64,000 nt of DNA from Chitinivorax sp. B (GTDB taxonomy: Bacteria > Pseudomonadota > Gammaproteobacteria > Burkholderiales > SCOH01): the NCBI RefSeq assembly GCF_005503445.1, contig NZ_SCOH01000018.1, positions 1-64,000 on the forward strand. Direction: 5' to 3'. The notes beneath the pieces were generated by a model. It was not told the origin of the DNA and did no database searches. It was given only the letters and a program-made list of their open reading frames with translations. The position numbers and the translations under genes are program-made. Positions 52,669 through 61,288 of the stretch are shown one piece after another (the first letter of the stretch is position 1; each line of letters opens with the position of its first letter).

Positions 52669-52776
52669 GGTGGTATCGTCGCCTAGGTAGCGCAGCAAGA
52701 AGCGCTGACAAAGTATCGTTTCTATCCGAGGTTGGAATAAGATACAGTTCCCTATCTGTCTGACCAGTACAGTCAA

Positions 52777-52823
52777 ATATCCGTAAACAGCATTCAATGC
52801 ATTGCAATAATCTTGACGGATAT
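52777..52823. promoter_or_regulatory. Candidate operator between the MocR gene and prmC
   Basis: ATATCCGT (52777-52784) and ACGGATAT (52816-52823) form an inverted repeat with a 31-bp spacer that itself contains the palindrome GCATTCAATGC. A second ACAG/CTGT-rich patch lies at 52744-52774. MocR proteins often bind widely spaced repeats, so this could be the autoregulatory site, but this is inferred. Confidence 0.4.
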
Positions 52824-52890
52824 CGACAGGAAATCGGTTTGTCAGCCACCCTTGGCACAATATTTACCATTGCGATTTGATTGAGCTGCC

Positions 52891-53739
52891 GTGCCCACCT
52901 ACCGTGAATTTCTCAAAGCGACTGGATTGGATCCGGTTGATGCCCGAGTCTTGCTTTGTTATGCCTTACAGGTGAATGCAGCCTGGTTGGCAGCCCGCCA
53001 GCGGGATGACATGCCAATTACTGAACAAGCCAAAGTTCTGCCATTGATGGCGCGTCGCCAAGCAGGTGAGCCAGTGGCTTACATTACCGGGGAGCGAGAG
53101 TTCTACAGCTTGCCATTTCAGGTTTCACCTTCGGTCTTGATACCGCGACCAGAAACCGAATTGTTGGTGGAACTGGCCTTGAATCGATTATTGCCGGATC
53201 AGGCGGAATACGTACTGGACCTCGGGACCGGCAGTGGCATTATTGCGGTGACGATTGCACATCATAGACCACGGGCTCATGTCTGGGCGGTGGATGCCTC
53301 GACTGATGCCTTACAGATTGCCCAAGCAAACGCGATAAAACTGGCTCCCGGCAATGTGACATGTGTGAAAAGCGATTGGTACCAGGCTTTGCCGGGCGAG
53401 TTGCAGTTTCACCTAATTGTGTCTAATCCCCCATATATTGTGGCGGATGATCCGCATCTGGCTACGGGCGATCTACGTTACGAGCCTATTTCCGCCCTGA
53501 CCGATCACGCTGATGGCTTAGCGTGCATTCGCGCCATTATTGTTGGCGCAGAATATAGGTTGTTGCCTGGTGGGTGGCTTTTGTTCGAACATGGTTACGA
53601 TCAAGCAGCAGCAGTCCGTCAACTATTGCTGACTGCTGGTTTTGAACACGTGCACAGTGAGCGTGACTTGGCGGGCATTGAGCGCGTTACTTTGGGCCAA
53701 TTGCCTCGGTCTGCAATTGGCGATACAATTCCCGAGTAA
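52891..53739 (+). CDS. prmC: Release factor glutamine methyltransferase PrmC
   Basis: This 282-residue HemK/PrmC enzyme methylates the GGQ glutamine of peptide release factors. The catalytic NPPY is at 179-182 (LIVSNPPYIVADD), the SAM motif is YVLDLGTGSGIIAVTIA, and the PrmC-specific motif SVLIPRPETELLVELAL precedes it. The start is GTG 52891; no in-frame ATG gives a full N-terminal helix. The usual upstream neighbour prfA is absent. grxD follows by 29 bp on the same strand, a common pairing. Confidence 0.94.
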   Translation: MPTYREFLKATGLDPVDARVLLCYALQVNAAWLAARQRDDMPITEQAKVLPLMARRQAGEPVAYITGEREFYSLPFQVSPSVLIPRPETELLVELALNRLLPDQAEYVLDLGTGSGIIAVTIAHHRPRAHVWAVDASTDALQIAQANAIKLAPGNVTCVKSDWYQALPGELQFHLIVSNPPYIVADDPHLATGDLRYEPISALTDHADGLACIRAIIVGAEYRLLPGGWLLFEHGYDQAAAVRQLLLTAGFEHVHSERDLAGIERVTLGQLPRSAIGDTIPE

Positions 53740-53768
53740 TTTGTTGGGTTATTTGACAGGAAACAGAC

Positions 53769-54080
53769 ATGGATATTCACGCCGTCATTCAAGAGCAAGT
53801 CAGCAACAACTCGGTCGTGCTGTATATGAAAGGCACGCCAACTTTTCCGCAATGCGGTTTCTCGGCTAATGCGGCGGGCATCCTGAAGGCCTGTGGGGTG
53901 GCCAGCTATCTGTCAGTCAATGTATTGGAAAATCCTGAAATTCGCCAAGGTATCAAAGAGTTCTCCAATTGGCCTACCATTCCGCAACTGTATGTTAATG
54001 GCGAATTCGTTGGTGGGTCTGACATCATGCGCGAACTATATGACTCTGGCGAACTGCAACAGATTCTGTCGAAGATCTGA
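53769..54080 (+). CDS. grxD: Monothiol glutaredoxin GrxD
   Basis: This 103-residue Grx4-type protein has the monothiol site CGFS with C29 (KGTPTFPQCGFSANAAGIL) and the family motifs WPTIPQLYVNGEFVGGSDI. These proteins carry or deliver iron-sulphur clusters together with BolA proteins. AGGAAACAG precedes ATG 53769 as a good ribosome-binding site. It follows prmC closely and ends in a strong terminator. Confidence 0.96.
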   Translation: MDIHAVIQEQVSNNSVVLYMKGTPTFPQCGFSANAAGILKACGVASYLSVNVLENPEIRQGIKEFSNWPTIPQLYVNGEFVGGSDIMRELYDSGELQQILSKI

Positions 54081-54102
54081 TACGACTGATCGCCAAGTGA
54101 AC

Positions 54103-54131
54103 AAAAAACCCGGCAGATGCCGGGTTTTTTT
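54103..54131 (+). terminator. Rho-independent terminator of prmC-grxD
   Basis: The stem AAAAACCCGGCA / TGCCGGGTTTTT with a 2-nt or longer loop is followed by a run of nine T in total. It is a textbook terminator. Confidence 0.95.
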
Positions 54132-55083
54132 TTGCCTATTGATTTAGGGTGCTTGGTGGTCTGTGGGGTTGGTCAAGCCAATAATAGGTAGGACGGCCAA
54201 ATATTGAGCATATTGCGATGAAGCACGACGGCCATCCGATTCGCAGATAGGTGAAGTGCACCATCTAGGTTTCAATGAGTGGAGCTGAAGGGAGATGAGG
54301 GGTATCAGTCGGCACAATCATTTTTGATAATGCATCTCATTACAGTAAGACGCATTTCACTTTGGGTTCATATGGTATTAAATGACAATATCATTATTCA
54401 TTGATGATTGGTTATTGTTACATTCTGGGCAAAATATTTAATTTTTAGTAAATTTATCTATTAAATTAATAATAAACAATTTTTTGATAATTATGAAATA
54501 GATATAAAAAAATTGAATTTTTGTATGGATTTTTTGTGATGAATTGCTATTCTTCTCGCATCTATATGCTACCTATCATATGAATAAAAAGGTGAAATTG
54601 TGCATTGTGATACTTGGTTGATATTGTTTATTTCTTACATCGTCGATCAATTAACTGGATTTGGGCTGTAAGGCCGTGGGCTCAAGAATAGAAAGTTGGA
54701 TCGTTGAATTAATGCATCAGTCTGGCAGGTTCAAGTACTTGGTTCTTGATGATTTGTTTTGATGTGCCATGGTAAAACTATGCTTTTAGATCATTGATAT
54801 ATGGCCTTTCTACTCCCCTTTCCTGCTGCATGTCAAACCACCTGTGCAAGTAGAGCATGTGACGATGGTTGTCAGGTTGATTGGCACGACTTTGGTGCAG
54901 TGCAGGTTTTTGTCGCTGGCAGTCTTCAGGGCATGCGGCGGGTCAGTTGCCCACATTGGTGGATGGGGCGATCAGGGTGGGTAGTGCTTTTTTAACAATG
55001 ATGTAAGTTGCCAATGTGAATCGGTGCTATCAATAAAGCAGATAGGTCCACAGCACTGTTACTGTGACCAGTAGGGGCTAACT
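54132..55083. other. AT-rich intergenic stretch
   Basis: Nearly 1 kb without a convincing gene. The part 54330-54700 is markedly richer in A and T than the surroundings. A 64-codon frame at 54801-54995 has no domain. No ncRNA was recognised. Together with the AT-rich binding-protein gene that follows, it suggests acquired DNA. Confidence 0.5.
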
Positions 55084-55878
55084 ATGAAGTGGCTGATCGT
55101 TACCATGATGGCAATCATTGCTCTACCTTTGCTTGCTTATGATTTAAATAATCTAAAAGGATCAGTAGTCAGGATTTGTGATGATGGAGCAGAGTGGCCG
55201 CCTTATACTTATTACAAGCGCGAAAATAAGAAGAGAACAAACGAAATAGTGGGTTATTCGGTAGAGGTGATTGATATTATTCTTTCAAAATATAAGATAC
55301 GTTATAAGATTGACCTTCTACCTTGGAAGCGTTGTCTTTCTGAGGTTAAGCAAGGTACGCGATATCAGATGATACTGAACGCAACGAGTAATCCTGAGCG
55401 GTTGCAGCAATATCATTTATCAATACCTTACTTCCGAACACATTACTATTACTTTTACTCAAAGAACTACTTTCCTGATGGATTGGATGTAAAAGCTCAA
55501 TCAGATCTAAATAAATATGCCATAGGTGGCGTTCAAGGTTATTCTTATTCAAATTTGAGTGAAATTGACAAAGAGTCAATGATCCGGACTCATAACTATG
55601 TAACCTTGGTCAATATGTTGCATCGTGGCCGTGTCCAGGTTTTTGCAGAGGATATTGAGATCCTGGCAGGGCTGACTCAGATTGGTGTCTATGACTTCAT
55701 GGGCGACCCTGCATTAGGGCGTGCACCTCTACCTGGTGTGGCAGATAACACATTTCACATGATGTTCACCAAGCAAGAGTTGATAGGTGAAATGTTGAAG
55801 TATGTTGTTGACCAAGAGATTGTTAATATGGAAAAATCTGGTGAATTATCTTCAATAATTAAGAAATATATGAAATAG
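55084..55878 (+). CDS. Periplasmic solute-binding protein (SBP family 3), AT-rich
   Basis: This 264-residue protein has a signal peptide (1-18, ending LLAYD) and an SBP family 3 fold: VRICDDGAEWPPYTYYKREN, GYSVEVIDIILSKYKIRYKI, PWKRCLSEVKQG and AIGGVQGYSYSNLSEID. Lysine and isoleucine use and the AT-rich codons differ strongly from the neighbours, suggesting later arrival. No transporter genes are adjacent. It is the third orphan of this kind in the window, but more diverged than the others. Confidence 0.8.
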   Translation: MKWLIVTMMAIIALPLLAYDLNNLKGSVVRICDDGAEWPPYTYYKRENKKRTNEIVGYSVEVIDIILSKYKIRYKIDLLPWKRCLSEVKQGTRYQMILNATSNPERLQQYHLSIPYFRTHYYYFYSKNYFPDGLDVKAQSDLNKYAIGGVQGYSYSNLSEIDKESMIRTHNYVTLVNMLHRGRVQVFAEDIEILAGLTQIGVYDFMGDPALGRAPLPGVADNTFHMMFTKQELIGEMLKYVVDQEIVNMEKSGELSSIIKKYMK

Positions 55879-55996
55879 TTACAGTTTTAATTAAGAAATA
55901 CATTGGATTGAGGCAAAGATAAAGGGAATGAGAGCCTTTGCGTGCAATTTGTTATTTCGTTAATATGGCAAAATCACACCACATAGGGCATCTTGG

Positions 55997-56539
55997 ATGT
56001 TACATCGGCATACCGTCCAAGGCGGGCCACATCAACTGGTTTATCTGCAGGCTTACCCTGAAACCATTCAGTATCAAGCGCAGCAGCTGCTATTGCAGAA
56101 TAGGTTGGGCGCGTTGGTTCAGGCCAAGTATCCTGAGGGGCATCCCGTCCAGACGGATAAAGCGTTGTATCAGTATGCGACCGCATTGAAGCAGGAACAC
56201 CTGCGTAATGCGCCACCATTAAGCAAGGTGCAATACGATAGTAAGCTGGGCTTGATCCATCATGCGCTGGGGTTGAATACGGCGATATCGCGGGTGCAAG
56301 GCGGTAAGCTGAAGGCGAAAAGCGAGATACGTGTTGCATCGCTGTTCAAGATGGCGCCTGCGGCATTTCTGAAGATGATTGTGGTGCACGAGCTGGCGCA
56401 TCTGCGTGAGCGTGATCACAACAAAGCGTTTTACCAGCTGTGTGCCCACATGGAGCCTGCCTATCATCAGCTGGAATTGGATCTGCGTTTATACCTGACC
56501 CATCTGGACTGGTCTGCACAACAGACCATCTCTACCTAA
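55997..56539 (+). CDS. YgjP-like metallopeptidase domain protein (DUF45)
   Basis: This 180-residue protein carries the YgjP/WssP-type zinc motif VVHELAHLRERDHNKAFYQL with HELAH at 131-135 and a third ligand H141, then MEPAYHQLELDLRLYL, matching the DUF45 metal-dependent hydrolase family. The middle KALYQYATALKQEHLRNAPP and SKVQYDSKLGL are also typical. The cellular substrate is unknown. The start at ATG 55997 is uncertain because no clear ribosome-binding site precedes it. Confidence 0.85.
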   Translation: MLHRHTVQGGPHQLVYLQAYPETIQYQAQQLLLQNRLGALVQAKYPEGHPVQTDKALYQYATALKQEHLRNAPPLSKVQYDSKLGLIHHALGLNTAISRVQGGKLKAKSEIRVASLFKMAPAAFLKMIVVHELAHLRERDHNKAFYQLCAHMEPAYHQLELDLRLYLTHLDWSAQQTIST

Positions 56540-56578
56540 CCTGGCATGGTCAGTCGAACCCATTGCTGAGTATTGGGT

Positions 56579-57754
56579 TCAGCCGATCAACCCATTGTTG
56601 GCCAGGGCAACAGCCAAGTCATTGATACGATTGTGTGGCAAGCCTGCGAGGTTGATGCGTCCACCCGCTACCAGATAGATGGCTGAATCGTGCCGTAATT
56701 GGTCAATGGTCATGTCGTTCAATGGCAACATAGAGAACATGCCTTTATGTTGGCGTAGATAGCCCGCGTCTATCCCATGTACGTTAAGGGCTTGTGCCAA
56801 CAGATGACGTGTATGGATGATCTGGTGACGCATGGCTACCAGTTCCGCTTGCCAGCAGTGCCGCAGGGTGTCACTTTCCATGATACGGGCAACGATTTCT
56901 GCACCATGGTCCGGTGGCATGGTGTACTGGCGACGCGCCAGTTCAAACAGCTTGCTGCGTAGCCGTTGTGGGTCCGCTGATTTCACCAGGGCAGCGCCAG
57001 TGCGCTCCCGGTACAGGCCAAAATGTTTTGAACAGGAATACACGGCCAGCATTTGGTCGGCGGCCTCTGCCAGTATCTGCAAACCCATGGCATCTTCCTG
57101 TAGTCCCTCTCCAAAACCTTGATAGGCCAGATCCACGAATGGGATAAAGCCTTGTGCCGAAGCCATGCTGGCCAATTGCCGCCAGTCGCTCTTGTTCAAG
57201 TCAACACCGCTTGGATTGTGGCAACAGCCATGTAACAAGACCACGTCTCGCGGTCCCAATTGGCGGATGGTATCAAAAAATCCATCCCGGTCGAGTTGGG
57301 TGCGATTTTCATTCAGATAGGGATAGCTGGCGACGCGCAATCCGGCCGCCTGCATAATGGGAGCGTGATTTACATAGCTGGGATTGCTGAGCCAAACGCA
57401 AGCCTGAGGCTGGCTGGCTGCGATCAAATCGGCCAACAGGCGGAGCCCGCCACTGGCACCAGGGGTCTGCACCGTAACCCAGGCAGCTGCGTCATAGGCT
57501 GGCCCAAGCATCAAATTCATGACAGCTTGGTTAAAGCGTGGATTGCCGGCCGGACCAATGTAGCTTTTGCTGGCTTGTTCGTTGGCCAAGGTGATGGCGG
57601 CAGCCTTTACTGCGCCCATCACTGGGGTCTGGCCATTGGTATCACGATACACACCAATGCCCAAATCCAGTTTGTGTTCACGGGTGTCGTGACGAAAGGC
57701 CTCGGCAACTGACAAAATGGGGTCGGCAGCAGGGATGGGTAAGGAGTTGAACAT
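56579..57754 (-). CDS. Aromatic/aspartate-type amino acid aminotransferase
   Basis: This 391-residue fold-type I PLP enzyme belongs to the aspartate/aromatic aminotransferase (AspC/TyrB) subgroup: LDLGIGVYRDTNGQTPVM, the cofactor motif SCSKHFGLYRERTGA with the Schiff-base Lys, and LLHGCCHNPSGVDL with its Asn/Pro motif. It uses 2-oxoglutarate or oxaloacetate pairs, with exact specificity unknown. The C-terminal VAGGRINLAGL is typical. It lies 33 bp downstream of a DMT exporter on the same strand, which could point to cotranscription. Confidence 0.92.
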   Translation of the reverse strand: MFNSLPIPAADPILSVAEAFRHDTREHKLDLGIGVYRDTNGQTPVMGAVKAAAITLANEQASKSYIGPAGNPRFNQAVMNLMLGPAYDAAAWVTVQTPGASGGLRLLADLIAASQPQACVWLSNPSYVNHAPIMQAAGLRVASYPYLNENRTQLDRDGFFDTIRQLGPRDVVLLHGCCHNPSGVDLNKSDWRQLASMASAQGFIPFVDLAYQGFGEGLQEDAMGLQILAEAADQMLAVYSCSKHFGLYRERTGAALVKSADPQRLRSKLFELARRQYTMPPDHGAEIVARIMESDTLRHCWQAELVAMRHQIIHTRHLLAQALNVHGIDAGYLRQHKGMFSMLPLNDMTIDQLRHDSAIYLVAGGRINLAGLPHNRINDLAVALANNGLIG

Positions 57755-57787
57755 GGCAACGCTCCGGGAATAACAAAATAGGTTGGT

Positions 57788-58705
57788 TCAGCGGCGATTG
57801 ATCGGCCAGCTGGCCAGCGCGACCCCTGCGGTAATGATGGCCATACCTGCTAATGAGGCCATTCCAGGTAATTCACCAAATAACGGTGCTGCCAGTATTG
57901 AAGCCAGTACCGGCGTCAACGCACCAGCTGCAGCGGCGCGTGGCGCGCCCAATCGCGTGATGGCATAGGCGTAGGACAAGGTAGATAGCAGGCCGACGCC
58001 AAGTCCCTGAATCAAACCGTGAAATGCAAGCGATGAGATGGGCATTGCCAGCAGAGTTGTAGGGAGATGCCCCAGCAATATCCAGACAAGCAACAGTATC
58101 AATGAGCCGGTTGAAACAACCGCACCACCTTCCATCGGTTTCAAGCCGGACAGTCTTAAGCACACGGTGAAATTGGCCCACATCAGGCTACCCAGCAGGA
58201 ACAAGCCATAGCCTTGCAGCACGTCGCCGCTGCCATGGTTGAAAGCCAGCATGATCGATGCACCGATACTGATCATGGCCAGTGCCAGATATTGGTTGCG
58301 TGGTGTTACCTGACGATAGAGCAGTCCACCCAGTAATGCGACGAACAACGGGATCGTGCCAGGAATCAACGTACTGCCATCACTGACGGGCGCATGGCGC
58401 ATACCTAAGCCAGCAATCAGGAAATAGGGCAACCCGCTACCTGCAAACATACCAAGCAGATAGCGTTTGGGTACTGCAACGATGCGTTGCCAGCGGCTGA
58501 TCAATACCGGCAGGAATACCAAGCCGGCGGGGCCAAAACGGACCAATGCCAGCTCGGCGGGCGGCAGATTGGCACGGGCGCCGGCCCGCAGTGACAGGAA
58601 AAAACTGGCCCAGATCAACACCGTGACCGCCAATGCGGCGATACCGAGATAACTGTCAAAGAATTTGCGCTCGGGCTGTAAAGGCAGAGCAATGCTGGCT
58701 TTCAT
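57788..58705 (-). CDS. EamA/DMT family exporter
   Basis: This 305-residue protein has about ten hydrophobic helices in two EamA repeats (first from GIAALAVTVLIWASFFLSLR, second from GLFLLGSLMWANFTVCLRL), a typical drug/metabolite transporter. It is probably an amino acid or metabolite exporter in the inner membrane. It is divergent from an Lrp-type regulator with about 150 bp between, a frequent arrangement for exporters under Lrp/AsnC control. Confidence 0.9.
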   Translation of the reverse strand: MKASIALPLQPERKFFDSYLGIAALAVTVLIWASFFLSLRAGARANLPPAELALVRFGPAGLVFLPVLISRWQRIVAVPKRYLLGMFAGSGLPYFLIAGLGMRHAPVSDGSTLIPGTIPLFVALLGGLLYRQVTPRNQYLALAMISIGASIMLAFNHGSGDVLQGYGLFLLGSLMWANFTVCLRLSGLKPMEGGAVVSTGSLILLLVWILLGHLPTTLLAMPISSLAFHGLIQGLGVGLLSTLSYAYAITRLGAPRAAAAGALTPVLASILAAPLFGELPGMASLAGMAIITAGVALASWPINRR

Positions 58706-58856
58706 GGATGGGCCGTTATTACAGATATGAATATGGTTATTCTCCTACTTGTTGGTGAGTGATTTCGGGCAAAAATCCCTGTTAATTTGGAAAAGTTTGG
58801 TGGTTTCAGTCGCAATTCGACGTAAAATAGGTGGAAACCACTCAAGGCGTGATGCG

Positions 58857-59324
58857 ATGGATCGTATAGACCGGCAATTGCTGACGTTGCTGCAGGCCGA
58901 TGGTCGGCTGACCGTGGCAGAACTGGCTGACAAGGTGGCGTTGTCAGCTTCCCCGTGTGCGCGACGGCTGAAGCGCCTGGAAGACAGCGGCATCATCAGC
59001 GGTTACCGTGCGGTGCTGAATCGCAACCGCTTGCAATTGGCGACGACGGTATTTGTGAACGTACGCCTGATGCACCATCGGGAAGACGCTGTACGATTGT
59101 TTGAAGAAGCGGTGCTACACATGGAGGAGGTCATCAGCTGCCATGTGGTCTCTGGCGCATTCGACTATTTATTGGAAGTGGTGGTGCGGGACCTGCCCGA
59201 TTATGAGAAGCTGGTACGCAAGTTGCAAATGCTCTCGATGGTGCAGGATATCACCAGCAATTTCGCGATTCGCACCGTCAAAAGTGGAGCCCCCTTGCCA
59301 TTGTCGTTTGTCAGTCAAACCTGA
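58857..59324 (+). CDS. Lrp/AsnC family transcriptional regulator
   Basis: This 155-residue regulator has an N-terminal HTH (MDRIDRQLLTLLQADGRLTV, LSASPCARRLKRLEDSGII) and a C-terminal RAM domain (CHVVSGAFDYLLEVVVRDLP). It probably senses an amino acid and controls the divergent DMT exporter. ATG 58857 gives the normal start; a longer frame is random-looking. Adjacent upstream DNA includes the shared promoter region. Confidence 0.93.
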   Translation: MDRIDRQLLTLLQADGRLTVAELADKVALSASPCARRLKRLEDSGIISGYRAVLNRNRLQLATTVFVNVRLMHHREDAVRLFEEAVLHMEEVISCHVVSGAFDYLLEVVVRDLPDYEKLVRKLQMLSMVQDITSNFAIRTVKSGAPLPLSFVSQT

Positions 59325-59374
59325 AGGTTGCTGACCGCTGCATTGATTCTTGTTTTCAGAAAGTGATCCACACC

Positions 59375-59761
59375 ATGTTTTATCATTCCTCTCAAATCGG
59401 GCCGGATATCGCTGCGGTCAAACTGGCTTTGCGCAAAGGCTTTTCGTTAGGTAGCGAGGTTTGCATTGCCGTGACCGAATTGCGTGAGCTGGACGGCGCA
59501 TTGGGTGAGGTGCTGGGTGAACGTGCCGTCAAATTTCTGAAAAAGGACGGCAAGGCCCAATATTTTGGCAAGCCAGTCAAACTGTTGACCACCAAGGTGG
59601 ACCCTGGCCCATTGTATGGCGCTATTCTTGCGGCCTATGTGCCGTTGCCCCAGCTTGAAGCCTGGGCGGCCAAATATCCCAAACAACACATTATTTACCT
59701 ACCACCTGACGAGGCGGCGTTGTCTGCTTATCAGTCCCAGCGGCAGACGATGTCGGTTTAA
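59375..59761 (+). CDS. Hypothetical protein
   Basis: This 128-residue protein is not recognised. It has an alpha/beta mix (VKLALRKGFSLGSEVCIAVT, KFLKKDGKAQYFGKPVKLLT) and no signal peptide. A GTG at 59363 is an alternative start. It follows the Lrp gene by 50 bp and precedes the methyltransferase gene by 23 bp on the same strand, so it may share a transcript with it. Confidence 0.6.
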   Translation: MFYHSSQIGPDIAAVKLALRKGFSLGSEVCIAVTELRELDGALGEVLGERAVKFLKKDGKAQYFGKPVKLLTTKVDPGPLYGAILAAYVPLPQLEAWAAKYPKQHIIYLPPDEAALSAYQSQRQTMSV

Positions 59762-59784
59762 GTACGGTTTTAGAAAGCAATACC

Positions 59785-60615
59785 ATGCAACAAGACAAGA
59801 ACGACATTCGTCCCGGTCAATCGCTTGAGCTGCTGAAAGCGCTGCATATTCTGACCCGTGACGGCAAAATGAATCAGGACAGCCGTCGCAAATTGAAACA
59901 GGTCTACCACTTGTACCAATTCATCGAACCGCTGTTACAGGATGTCAAACAGCGTCACGATGTGGTCAGGTTGGTGGATCATGGGGCGGGAAAGTCATAC
60001 CTTGGTTTCATTTTGTACGATCTGTTCTTCAAGACACTAAACGACACTTCGCATATCTACGGCATCGAGACCCGTGATGAGTTGGTCACCAAATCGCGTG
60101 AGTTGGCACATCATCTGGGTTTTCCAGGGATGTCTTTTCTGAATCTGTCTGTTGCGGATTCCATTACTTCTGATCAACTGCCAGAACAGATCGATGTGGT
60201 GACCGCGTTGCATGCTTGCAACACAGCCACTGACGATGCCATTCACTTTGCGCTGAAAAAACAGGCTCGGCACATCGTGCTGGTACCGTGCTGTCAGGCC
60301 GAAGTGGCCAGCGAGTTGCGTAAGAACAAAGCTGTAGCACTGGCTAATCCACTGGCCGAGTTGTGGCGGCACCCTATCCATACCCGTGAATTCGGTAGCC
60401 AGGCCACCAATGTATTGCGTTGCTTGCAACTACAAGCTCATGGTTACCAAGTCACAGTGACTGAACTGGTAGGTTGGGAACATTCCATGAAGAATGAGTT
60501 GATCGTGGCCCAGTACAATAAGGATGTACCGCGGCGTAAACCGGCCGAACGGCTGAAGATGTTGCTGGAAGAATTGGGATTGCAATCACTGGAACAGCGG
60601 TTCTTTGTCGATTGA
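59785..60615 (+). CDS. SAM-dependent methyltransferase (Methyltransf_32/METTL25-like)
   Basis: This 276-residue protein has the SAM motif RLVDHGAGKSYLGFILYDLF, the downstream acidic strand IYGIETRDELVTKSR and the motif DVVTALHACNTATDDAIHFA that mark Methyltransf_32. VPCCQAEV lies further on. Bacterial members are poorly characterised; the eukaryotic relatives modify RNA or protein. It ends in a strong two-way terminator. Confidence 0.85.
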   Translation: MQQDKNDIRPGQSLELLKALHILTRDGKMNQDSRRKLKQVYHLYQFIEPLLQDVKQRHDVVRLVDHGAGKSYLGFILYDLFFKTLNDTSHIYGIETRDELVTKSRELAHHLGFPGMSFLNLSVADSITSDQLPEQIDVVTALHACNTATDDAIHFALKKQARHIVLVPCCQAEVASELRKNKAVALANPLAELWRHPIHTREFGSQATNVLRCLQLQAHGYQVTVTELVGWEHSMKNELIVAQYNKDVPRRKPAERLKMLLEELGLQSLEQRFFVD

Positions 60616-60643
60616 GCCTGTGGCAGTTGTCTCAAAACCCAGT

Positions 60644-60671
60644 AAAGGCGCCAGTACAGACTGGCGCCTTT
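60644..60671. terminator. Bidirectional Rho-independent terminator
   Basis: A perfect 12-bp stem, AAAGGCGCCAGT / ACTGGCGCCTTT, with loop ACAG lies between the convergent methyltransferase and YkgJ genes. Confidence 0.9.
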
Positions 60672-60688
60672 GTGTTTCAGGAAGACGG

Positions 60689-61093
60689 TTACTTCATTCG
60701 ATATGCGCAATACCCTGGCCGTGGCCCGACCTGAGGGTGATTGCGACAGGTATTGGGGCGCTTGTCGTAAATACTGCAGCGGCGAGTTTTGGCGTCAAGA
60801 AACACACAGTCGCTGTTGGCACGGCGAGCTAAAGTGAAGGTGCTGGTCTTGAAATTAAAGTGATCAATGATGCCAGCTTTGATCAAGCGTTTGGCGATCT
60901 GCTTGGGCGCATCGGCTTCAATTTCGAACGCGTCCACCACATCCATCCTTACCAGATCCACCAGTTTTACCTCGGCAGGCATGGTACAACAGGTAGCGAT
61001 ACAGCCATCACATAGTCCTGCCCGGTATTTGAGCCACGTATCAGTACGATCAAGGTTGGAGATGTGGGTGACTTTCTTGACTGGGGCAGACAT
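60689..61093 (-). CDS. YkgJ family cysteine cluster protein
   Basis: This 134-residue protein has the CxxCxxxCC-type cluster CDGCIATCC followed by CVFLDAKTRRCSIYDKRPNTC, the YkgJ pattern that probably binds a zinc or iron-sulphur centre. Function is unknown. ATG 61093 starts the common N-terminus. It is convergent with the methyltransferase gene and divergent from the FAD/NAD(P) protein. Confidence 0.92.
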   Translation of the reverse strand: MSAPVKKVTHISNLDRTDTWLKYRAGLCDGCIATCCTMPAEVKLVDLVRMDVVDAFEIEADAPKQIAKRLIKAGIIDHFNFKTSTFTLARRANSDCVFLDAKTRRCSIYDKRPNTCRNHPQVGPRPGYCAYRMK

Positions 61094-61288
61094 AAGGTAG
61101 TGCGAGAAAAAGCGGGATTATCTCCAAAAATCGGTTACTTTGCTTAGGCTTTTCAGTGCTTGTTACATTCTTCTAAATACTTGATATGGCATATGAAGGT
61201 GCCAGCCTAGGTTTGCATCATTAGAATGGTTAGCTTCTTCGCTCTGGCTATCGCCTAGATGCGGATACCCAGCCAGGAAGGGCACTGA

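Noticed and set aside
54801-54995. 64-codon frame in the AT-rich stretch
   Set aside because: No ribosome-binding site and no recognisable protein features.
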